A DNA stretch of 21,151 bases, from assembly GCA_046261875.1 (NCBI GenBank), contig JBHENW010000057.1, positions 1 to 21,151 of the forward strand, given 5' to 3'. The position numbers and the translations under genes were made by a program. The notes beneath the pieces are model-generated. The model was given only the letters and a program-made list of their open reading frames with translations. It ran no database searches and was not told the origin of the DNA. The stretch's first letter is position 1. Every line of letters starts with the position of its first letter. Positions 15,650-21,151 of this stretch are shown one piece after another. Source of the stretch: JBHENW01 sp046261875. Lineage in GTDB: Bacteria > Acidobacteriota > Thermoanaerobaculia > UBA5066 > Gp7-AA6.

Positions 15650-16831
15650 ATGGCCGGCCCCAGGCTGCAATCCATGGACGAAGCGAGAGAGAAAGCGACG
15701 CCCGATCTGTCGGCGTTGAGGATCCGGCGCGAGCCGGAGAAGGCCCGCGGGCCGCGAGGGTGGATGCTGCTCGGCGCGCTGCTCGTCGTGGCGGCCGGCG
15801 CGGGGGCGTATCTCTACTCGGGCAGGTCCCTGCGGCCGCGCAAGGTCGAGGCCGTGACCGCTTCGGTCGTCACGGAGGGGCAGGCCACGACCGTCCTGAC
15901 GGCGACGGGTTACGTCGAGGCCGAGCGCAAGGCCGATCTCTCTCCCAAGATCACCTCCCGCATCACCGAGCTGAACGTGACGGAGGGCTCCCGCGTGAAC
16001 CGGGGGGACGTGATCGCGAGGCTCGACCACACGGACCTCGACGCGCAGCTCGCCGAGACGCGCGCCGCATGGGTCAACGCGAAGGCCGAGCTGGACCGGC
16101 AGCGATCGCTTCATGAGCAGGGTCTCATCCCGAAGGCTTCGCTCGATGCGGCGGTCTCCCAGGAGGCGGCGACCCGGGCCCGCGTGAACTACGTCAAGGC
16201 GCTGCTCGACTACACGGAGATCCGCGCGCCTTTCACGGGCGTCATCACCGCCAAGCGAGCCCACGTGGGGGAGGCGGTCTCGCCGTTCGGGTCATCCCCT
16301 TCCGGCGGGGGCTCGGGCGGCGCCATCGCCACCCTGGTCGAGTTTTCGAGCCTCTATGTCGGCGCGGACGTCAACGAGTCGAACCTGGGGAAGCTGGCTG
16401 CCGAGCAGCCCGCGGAGATCGCCCTCGATGCCGTGCCGGAGAAGACCTACCACGGCCGGCTGCGGCAGATCGTCCCTTCCGCGGACCGACAGAAGGCGAC
16501 CGTGCGCGTCAAGGTCGCCTTCCTGGACGCGGACGAGAAGATCCTGCCGGACCTTTCGGCCCGCGTCGCGTTCACCTCGGAGGCCACTCAGGGGCGGGCG
16601 AGCCGGTCCCGCGTCCTCGTCCCGCGCTCGGCGGTCGCGAGCATGGACGGCAAGACCGGTGTCTTCCGGATCGCCGAGGGGCGCGCCGTCTTCGTGCCGA
16701 TCGAGGCGGGCGGCGACGTCCAGGGGCAAGTCGAGGTTGTGAGCGGGCTGAAGGGCGGGGAACAACTCATCTCTTCGCCGGCCGGGCTGCGCGAGGGGGA
16801 ACGGGTCCGGATCGAAGGGGAGAAGGAGTGA
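15650..16831 (+). CDS. Efflux periplasmic adaptor (MacA/HlyD/RND membrane-fusion type)
   Basis: A 393-residue membrane-fusion protein that should link the inner-membrane ABC permeases to the outer membrane or cell exterior. It has an unusually long cytoplasmic leader (residues 1-37), one TM helix (about 38-56, WMLLGALLVVAAGAGAYLY), the lipoyl halves (KADLSPKITSRITELNVTEGSRVNRGDVIARLD and later TEIRAPFTGVITAKRAHVGEAV), a short coiled-coil hairpin between them, a beta-barrel domain (LYVGADVNESNLGKL), and a membrane-proximal end (GLKGGEQLISSPAGLREGERV). Start ATG 15650 with GAGGAAA at 15639. It overlaps the ATPase frame by 4 nt. MacA-like is the best analogue; no outer-membrane TolC gene is nearby. 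Confidence 0.9.
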   Translation: MAGPRLQSMDEAREKATPDLSALRIRREPEKARGPRGWMLLGALLVVAAGAGAYLYSGRSLRPRKVEAVTASVVTEGQATTVLTATGYVEAERKADLSPKITSRITELNVTEGSRVNRGDVIARLDHTDLDAQLAETRAAWVNAKAELDRQRSLHEQGLIPKASLDAAVSQEAATRARVNYVKALLDYTEIRAPFTGVITAKRAHVGEAVSPFGSSPSGGGSGGAIATLVEFSSLYVGADVNESNLGKLAAEQPAEIALDAVPEKTYHGRLRQIVPSADRQKATVRVKVAFLDADEKILPDLSARVAFTSEATQGRASRSRVLVPRSAVASMDGKTGVFRIAEGRAVFVPIEAGGDVQGQVEVVSGLKGGEQLISSPAGLREGERVRIEGEKE

Positions 16832-16848
16832 CGGGAGGAAGAAGCGCC

Positions 16849-17562
16849 ATGGCGGAGCCACTCATCCAGATCGACGGGGTTTCGAAGGTCTACCGGCGGG
16901 AAAAGCTGGAGATCCCGGTGCTCGATGACATCAACCTGAAGGTCCCCCAGGGGGAGTTCATGGCGCTCATGGGCCCGTCGGGCTCCGGCAAGACGACGCT
17001 GCTCAATCTCATCGCCGGGATCGATCAGCCCACGAGCGGCCGCATCGTCGTCGGCGGCCGGGACATCTCCACCATTTCGCAGGCCGAGCTCGCGCGCTGG
17101 CGCTCGAGCACCATCGGGTTCATCTTCCAGCTCTACAATCTGCTCCCCGTCCTCACGGCGTTCGAGAACGTCGAGCTGCCGCTCCTGCTCACGAAGCTGT
17201 CTCGGAAGGAACGCCGCAAGCACGTCGAAACGGCCCTGTCGATCGTCAACCTGTCCGACCGGAAGGACCACTATCCCCGGCAGCTCTCGGGCGGCCAGGA
17301 GCAGCGAGTCGCGATCGCCCGGGCCATCGTGTCGGACCCTGTCATCCTCGTGGCCGACGAGCCGACGGGCGACCTGGACGCGAAGTCGGCGGAGGAGATC
17401 CTCGTGCTGCTCAACCGGCTCAACGAGGAGTTCTCCAAGACGATCGTCATGGTGACCCACGACCCGAAGGCCGCCTCGCGCGCCCACCGCATGGTGCACC
17501 TCGACAAGGGGGTCCTCCACGCGGAGGAGCTGACGGAGACCGGCACCCTGCGCAGCGTCTGA
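16849..17562 (+). CDS. ABC transporter ATPase (MacB/LolD type)
   Basis: A 237-residue nucleotide-binding subunit powering the two downstream permeases. Walker A GPSGSGKTT at residues 42-50, Q-loop FQLYNLLP, ABC signature LSGGQ at 146-150 (followed by EQRVAIARA, Glu where QQR is usual), Walker B VILVADEPTGDLD around 165-177, and H-loop H204 in MVTHD. This is the MacB/LolD/FtsE-like subfamily used in mechanotransmission exporters. I chose ATG 16849 because GGGAGGAAG (16833-16841) sits eight bases before it; the GTG at 16828, overlapping the adaptor stop, would add MTGGRSA. The first permease starts 4 bp after its stop. Confidence 0.93.
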   Translation: MAEPLIQIDGVSKVYRREKLEIPVLDDINLKVPQGEFMALMGPSGSGKTTLLNLIAGIDQPTSGRIVVGGRDISTISQAELARWRSSTIGFIFQLYNLLPVLTAFENVELPLLLTKLSRKERRKHVETALSIVNLSDRKDHYPRQLSGGQEQRVAIARAIVSDPVILVADEPTGDLDAKSAEEILVLLNRLNEEFSKTIVMVTHDPKAASRAHRMVHLDKGVLHAEELTETGTLRSV

Positions 17563-17566
17563 CGCG

Positions 17567-18733
17567 ATGAAATACCTTCGTCTCGTCTGGAAGAACGTCT
17601 TCCGCAAGAAGACGCGGATGGCCCTGACGACGTCATCGATCATCCTCGTGCTCGTCCTCATCGTGACCCTCGTCTCCCTGCTCCGGGCGATGGAGTCGGA
17701 TCCCTCCGGCGGGAAAGGGGCGAACCGTCTGGTGGTGCAGCACGCCACGGGCCTGGCGAACTTCCTCCCGCTCTCCATGGAGCAGCGGATCGAGCAGATC
17801 CCCGGCGTCGTCGCGGCTTCTCCGGAGATCTGGTTCGGAGGGATCTACAAGGACGACCGGCCGGAGAACTTCTTCGGGCAGCTTTCGGCGGAGCCGGAGA
17901 CCTTCTTCGAGAAGATCTTCGACGACGCCACGATATCTCCCGAGGTCAATACCGAATGGAAGGCCACGCGGGACGGGTTCGTGGCGGGCGAGAAGATCGC
18001 ACAGAAATTCGGCTGGCAAAAAGGGGACCGGATCACGATCAAGCCGACCTACATCCAGGTGCCGCTGAACCTCGTGTACATCGGCAAGTACAACTCCGGC
18101 GACGAATCCAACATCTTCTTCCACAACGAGTACCTGAACCAGGCGCAGTGGTTCGGGGCCAACCGCCTCACAGGGATCTATTACCTGAAAGTCGCGTCCG
18201 GTGACGACCTGCCCCGCGTGGCGTCGACGATCGACCGGATGTTCGAGAACAGCGATTCACCCACCAAGACGATGACCGAGAAACAGTTCCAGGCGTCCTT
18301 CATGGACATGATGGGCAACGTCAAGGGGATGATCACCTGGATCTCGCTCATCGTTCTCTTCGCCATCACGCTCATCGTGGCCAACACGGTGGCCATGTCC
18401 GCGCGGGAGCGGGTGACCGAGATCGCCGTGATGCGCACGCTCGGCTACCGCCGGTCGCACATCCTCTCGTTCATCCTGTCGGAGTCCATCCTGATGGCCC
18501 TCCTCGGCGGGGTCATCGGCGTCTTCCTGGCGCGGTTCGTCATCATTCCCGGGATGGTCAAAGGCATGGAGACCACTCCGATGGCGCCCCTGCTGATCAA
18601 CTTCCGCGTCAGCCCCGAAGTCCTGCTCATGGCGTTCCTCGTTTCCGTGGGCATCGGCATCCTCGCGGGCTTCGTCCCGGCGATCCGGTCGTCGCAGACG
18701 AAGATCATCGACGGCCTGAGACAGGTGGTGTAG
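17567..18733 (+). CDS. ABC transporter permease, FtsX/MacB type (first)
   Basis: A 388-residue permease with the MacB layout: short N-terminal tail, TM1 (about residues 19-39), a large periplasmic MacB_PCD-type domain (about 45-250), then three TM helices (about 254-276, 298-325 and 352-375). The cytoplasmic coupling segment VTEIAVMRTLGYRRSHIL, between TM2 and TM3, is the FtsX-family ATPase contact. ATG 17567 follows the ATPase stop by 4 bp; no strong Shine-Dalgarno, so coupling is likely. It pairs with the next gene as the two halves of an exporter. Substrate (drug, lipid, lipoprotein or peptide) cannot be told from sequence. Confidence 0.92.
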   Translation: MKYLRLVWKNVFRKKTRMALTTSSIILVLVLIVTLVSLLRAMESDPSGGKGANRLVVQHATGLANFLPLSMEQRIEQIPGVVAASPEIWFGGIYKDDRPENFFGQLSAEPETFFEKIFDDATISPEVNTEWKATRDGFVAGEKIAQKFGWQKGDRITIKPTYIQVPLNLVYIGKYNSGDESNIFFHNEYLNQAQWFGANRLTGIYYLKVASGDDLPRVASTIDRMFENSDSPTKTMTEKQFQASFMDMMGNVKGMITWISLIVLFAITLIVANTVAMSARERVTEIAVMRTLGYRRSHILSFILSESILMALLGGVIGVFLARFVIIPGMVKGMETTPMAPLLINFRVSPEVLLMAFLVSVGIGILAGFVPAIRSSQTKIIDGLRQVV

Positions 18734-18735
18734 CC

Positions 18736-19908
18736 GTGGCCATTCCGCTGAAATACAACGTCCGCAATCTCCTCGTCCGCAGGGTCTCGACGGGCATGAC
18801 GGTGTTCGTGATCTGCCTCGTCGTCACCGTGTTCCTGTTCGTGCTCGCTCTCTGGCAGGGAGTCACGCGGACCCTGACCGTCAACGCCTCGGACCGCAAC
18901 GTCCTCACGATGCGGGTCGGCTCGCAGTCCGAGATGCAGAGCGTCATCACGCGCGACTCCGCCGAGCTGATCCGCTCCCTCCCCGGCATCGAGCGCAACG
19001 CCACGGGCGAGCCTTTCGTGTCTCCCGAGATCCTCACCCTCATCAACATCCCGCGCTCCGACGGGAAGAGCTCCAACATCCAGGTCCGCGGGATCGCTCC
19101 CATCGGATTCGAGATGCGGCCCGGCGTGAAGATCGTGGAGGGACGGATGTTCCGCCCCGGCACGAACGAGGCCGTCGTGTCCAGGAACCTCGCCGGCCGC
19201 TTCGCGGACATGGGCCTGGGCGAGACGATCCGGTCCGGCAGCTACCGGTGGACCATCGTGGGGCACTTCGACGCTTCGGGCTCCGCATACGAGTCGGAGA
19301 TCTGGACGGACGTCCAGGACCTGCAACAGCAGGTGAAGCGCCCGATCTTCTCGACCGTGTTCGTTCGGACAGCCGACGCGGATGCGGCCCGGCGGTACAT
19401 CGAGAGCGTCAAGGGGAACCAGCAGCTCAAGCTCGAAGGAAAGACCGAAAAGACCTACTACGACGAGCAGATGGTCACCGGAGCCCCGATCAAGATCCTC
19501 GCGATCCTGGTCGGCATCTTCACGGCGATCGGCGCCTCGTTCGGCGCCATGAACACGATGTACGCGCAGGTCTCCGCGCGGATCCGCGAGATCGGCACTC
19601 TGCGCGCGATCGGTTTCTCGCGCGGTTCGGTGCTGACCTCCTTCATGCTCGAGTCCCTCGTTCTCTGCCTCGCGGGCGGCGTTCTCGGCACGGCCCTCGC
19701 GTACGTCCTCTTCAACCTGATCATCACCAAGCCCACGGGGACGATGAACTGGAGGACCTTTTCGGAGGTGCTGTTCAACTTCCGGCTGACCCCGCCATTG
19801 ATTCTCGGGGGGCTGGCCTTCTCGCTCGCCATGGGCGTTCTCGGAGGGCTGTTTCCCGCCGCCCGGGCGGCCCGGCTCAAGATCACGACGGCGCTGCGGG
19901 AGGTCTAG
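18736..19908 (+). CDS. ABC transporter permease, FtsX/MacB type (second)
   Basis: A 390-residue permease with the same architecture as its neighbour: TM1 at about 18-41, large periplasmic domain, TMs at about 252-278, 299-330 and 355-379, and coupling segment IREIGTLRAIGFSRGSVL. Sequence similarity to the first permease is low except around this segment, suggesting a heterodimer rather than recent duplication. GTG start at 18736, two bases after the first permease stop. It ends the operon; the next gene, an antitoxin, begins 38 bp later after a sharp AT-rich stretch. The periplasmic domain includes VRGIAPIGFEMRPGVKIVEG, common in this family. Confidence 0.92.
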   Translation: MAIPLKYNVRNLLVRRVSTGMTVFVICLVVTVFLFVLALWQGVTRTLTVNASDRNVLTMRVGSQSEMQSVITRDSAELIRSLPGIERNATGEPFVSPEILTLINIPRSDGKSSNIQVRGIAPIGFEMRPGVKIVEGRMFRPGTNEAVVSRNLAGRFADMGLGETIRSGSYRWTIVGHFDASGSAYESEIWTDVQDLQQQVKRPIFSTVFVRTADADAARRYIESVKGNQQLKLEGKTEKTYYDEQMVTGAPIKILAILVGIFTAIGASFGAMNTMYAQVSARIREIGTLRAIGFSRGSVLTSFMLESLVLCLAGGVLGTALAYVLFNLIITKPTGTMNWRTFSEVLFNFRLTPPLILGGLAFSLAMGVLGGLFPAARAARLKITTALREV

Positions 19909-19930
19909 CCTCGTGGACTTGGTTAGTACT

Positions 19931-19946
19931 TAATATATATATATCC
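19931..19946 (+). promoter_or_regulatory. AT-only tract, probable promoter of the toxin-antitoxin pair
   Basis: Bases 19931-19944 are an unbroken AT tract (TAATATATATATAT), preceded by TTAGTACT. It ends two bases before the antitoxin ATG at 19947. TAATAT (19931-19936) or TATATA further on could serve as -10; there is no Shine-Dalgarno, so the mRNA may be leaderless. The tract may also be a bent or melted site for AbrB-type autoregulation. Confidence 0.45.
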
Positions 19947-20192
19947 ATGACTAGAAAGCTCGTCAAAATTGGAAGTTCACTCGCCGTGACTCTCCCGAGC
20001 GACGTCGTCAAAGAGTTCAAGCTCAGGAAGGGCCACAGCGTCGACGTGTCCGTGCATCCGATGACGGGGGCGATCACGATCCGGCCGGGAATCCGATACT
20101 TCGAGAGCGGGAAGGTGAACAGGCGATTCCGGGAGATGACGGAGGCTCTGCTGAAAGAGCGTTCCGCCGCCTACCGCGAACTCGCCAAGTGA
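19947..20192 (+). CDS. AbrB/SpoVT-type antitoxin
   Basis: An 81-residue antitoxin. Residues 1 to about 48 form a swapped-hairpin AbrB/MazE-like DNA-binding domain (KLVKIGSSLAVTLPSDVVKEFKLRKGHSVDVSV, then GAITIRPG). The C-terminal arm (NRRFREMTEALLKERSAAYREL) is the likely toxin-neutralising helix. Its 5' end is AT-richer than the neighbours, which fits acquisition by transfer. The TGA overlaps the GTG of the Doc frame by 4 nt, the usual coupling in type II systems. Phd/YefM antitoxins are the more common Doc partners; AbrB with Doc is a mixed pairing. The gene itself is intact. Confidence 0.85.
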   Translation: MTRKLVKIGSSLAVTLPSDVVKEFKLRKGHSVDVSVHPMTGAITIRPGIRYFESGKVNRRFREMTEALLKERSAAYRELAK

Positions 20193-20586
20193 CATTCTTC
20201 CTGTCGATCGAACAAGTGCTCTGGCTGCACCAGGCGCAAATCGAGACGTTCGGTGGGTCCCCGGGCGTGCGCGGTCGGGGAAGTTTGGAGGCGGCAGTCG
20301 CGCGACCGGCCATGACATATGGGGGAGAGGCTCTCTATCCCGACCTCGCCGCGAAAGCCGCGGCTTTCCTCCATTCCCTGGTCATGAACCACGCATTCAT
20401 TGACGGGAACAAGCGAGTCGGTACCGCCGCCTCCTAGCTCTTCATCATTGTGAATGGTGGAACGCTGTCGGTGGATGACCGGGAGCTCGAGGAGATTGTT
20501 TTTCGGTTGCTCGTGGTGAGATGCCCATCGAGCCTTTGATGATCTGGTTCCGTCAGCGAATCGGTCGGACGGGGCCTGAAAGCTGA
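20189..20586 (+). pseudogene. doc: Doc (death-on-curing, Fic-fold) toxin, broken by amber codon and frameshift
   Basis: A Doc-type toxin (kinase that inactivates EF-Tu in known cases) that cannot be read through. The frame begins at GTG 20189, overlapping the antitoxin stop. The N-terminal part is good: FLSIEQVLWLHQAQIETFGG, GSLEAAVARP, and the Fic-like motif H68-A-F-I-D-G-N-K-R76. TAG at 20435-20437 then stops it at 82 residues, before Doc-like sequence continues in frame (LFIIVNGGTLSVDDRELEEIVFR). After R (20504-20506) the homology moves to another frame, ARGEMPIEPLMIWFRQRIGR (from 20509), ending at TGA 20586: a 1-nt deletion near 20507-20508. A repaired protein would be about 132 residues, normal for Doc. 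It may be dead, or two sequencing errors. Confidence 0.82.
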
Positions 20587-20664
20587 AGGGACGTCGGAAG
20601 CCGCTTGAACGGAGGGCCCCAAGACCCGGGATTTCGAGGGAAACGACTGCGGCGGCACCAACGT

Positions 20665-20678
20665 GCGGGGTTCCCCGC
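20665..20678. other. Hairpin in the spacer before the last gene
   Basis: GCGGGG-TT-CCCCGC (20665-20678) is a perfect 6-bp stem, lying between the broken doc gene and the last gene. No T-run follows. The remaining bases of the 138-bp spacer (20587-20724) show only a possible -10 box, TAAAAT at 20687-20692, without a convincing -35. Confidence 0.3.
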
Positions 20679-20724
20679 GCATCGGCTAAAATAGTCGGAA
20701 AAAGAGACAGTCGAGAGAGGGTTC

Positions 20725-21151
20725 ATGGCGCACGTCCATGGCCCGATGTCTTCCGCGACCCCCGCCGTCGTTACGGGGATTTCGAAAGCCATCCGGCCGG
20801 TCCGCAAGATCGGGCAGGTACTGCTGCTCGCCATGCTGGCGAGCGCCGCCGCGGCGCCTGCGCGCGCGCAGTTGGAGATGATCGGCGGCACGCTGGAAGT
20901 CTTCGTGGCCGACGACTTCGCCAACGACTATGCGTTTCAGCTCTACGCGCTGCGCACCGACTCGGGCGAGCAACTGGAGCTCGTCGGCTCGTTCCGCCGC
21001 CCGGCGTCGGCGCCGGAGCGCGCATCCTCGTCCAGGGCGAGCGGAGCGGAACCCGGCTGAACGTCGACACGTACACGGTGACGGCGCCGGCTCCCGCCAC
21101 CGCGCGGCGCGCCTCGCCCGCCCTCGCCGGCGCGACCCCGGTCATCGTCAT
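20725..21151 (+). CDS. N-terminus of exported protein, apparent frameshift, runs off the window
   Basis: Start of a secreted protein. ATG 20725 follows GAGAGGG (20715-20721). The leader MAHVHGPMSSATPAVV...RPVRKIGQVLLLAMLASAAAAPARA is a long signal peptide with its hydrophobic core near residues 31-42. The mature part begins QLEMIGGTLEVFVADDFANDYAFQLYALRTDSGEQLELVGSF. After about 20994 the ATG frame turns into unconvincing Ser/Arg/Ala and stops at 21058-21060, while another frame from 21003 continues sensibly as GVGAGARILVQGERSGTRLN, then DTYTVTAP..., open to the window end. A missing base in the C/G-rich stretch 20992-21003 explains this. The pattern recalls N-terminal domains of secreted metalloproteases, but the family cannot be fixed from this fragment. 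Confidence 0.6.

Noticed and set aside
16828..16848. GTG start of the ABC ATPase overlapping the adaptor stop
   Set aside because: A stronger ribosome binding site precedes the ATG at 16849, and family proteins start close to that point; the overlap alone is not enough.
20435..20437. Recoding (stop-codon readthrough) of the Doc amber codon
   Set aside because: A second lesion 70 bases downstream would still break the product, and no readthrough signal is visible.
20992..21003. Programmed ribosomal frameshift in the last gene
   Set aside because: No slippery heptamer or following stem is apparent; a simple base deletion or sequencing error in a C/G run is more likely.

Overview
The window is about 21 kb of GC-rich bacterial chromosome, densely coded and mostly on the + strand. 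It has no rRNA, tRNA, CRISPR array or insertion sequence that I can see. High GC, small secreted proteins of unknown function, paired acyl-CoA dehydrogenases and a split MacAB-type exporter would suit an uncultured Acidobacteriota or similar deep Gram-negative lineage. That placement is a guess, since no marker gene is present. An OprP-like porin and an efflux adaptor indicate an outer membrane.

Layout. (1) 1-2991: phosphate uptake block made of a porin O/P-type outer-membrane protein (5' end outside the window), a DUF47/PhoU-like protein and a PiT phosphate transporter. (2) 3044-3775: exported DUF547 protein, followed by a hairpin whose U-tract lies on the opposite strand. (3) 3917-7014: RlmI-like 23S rRNA methyltransferase, exported ThuA-like protein (4-nt overlap) and a family-4 glycosyltransferase. 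(4) 7129-10608: two paralogous acyl-CoA dehydrogenases alternating with two small proteins that carry Pro/Ala/Arg-rich disordered stretches. (5) 10669-12802: a minus-strand small protein homologous to the C-terminal domain of the preceding + strand gene, a secreted LamG-like protein, and an orphan Leu/Ile/Val-type substrate-binding lipoprotein on the minus strand. (6) 12895-14920: dihydrolipoamide dehydrogenase, convergent with a secreted protein of unknown function. (7) 15075-19908: stacked palindromic operator, MarR regulator, membrane-fusion adaptor, ABC ATPase and two FtsX/MacB-like permeases, which together read as a regulated export operon. (8) 19931-20586: AbrB-type antitoxin and a Doc toxin gene broken by an amber codon and a 1-nt frameshift. 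(9) 20725-end: N-terminus of an exported protein, also apparently frameshifted.

The most interesting points are a previously unnamed ~80-residue domain shared by two convergent neighbours (10132-10608 and 10669-10959), the decayed Doc toxin beside an intact antitoxin, three overlapping or adjacent perfect palindromes at the MarR start, and several genes with a TANNNT hexamer 8-10 nt before the start codon and no ribosome binding site, which suggests leaderless mRNAs. Three reading-frame lesions cluster in the last 0.7 kb while the preceding 20 kb has none, so local sequence quality should be checked before biological decay is accepted. I did not find an unmistakable new multi-gene defence or biosynthetic system.
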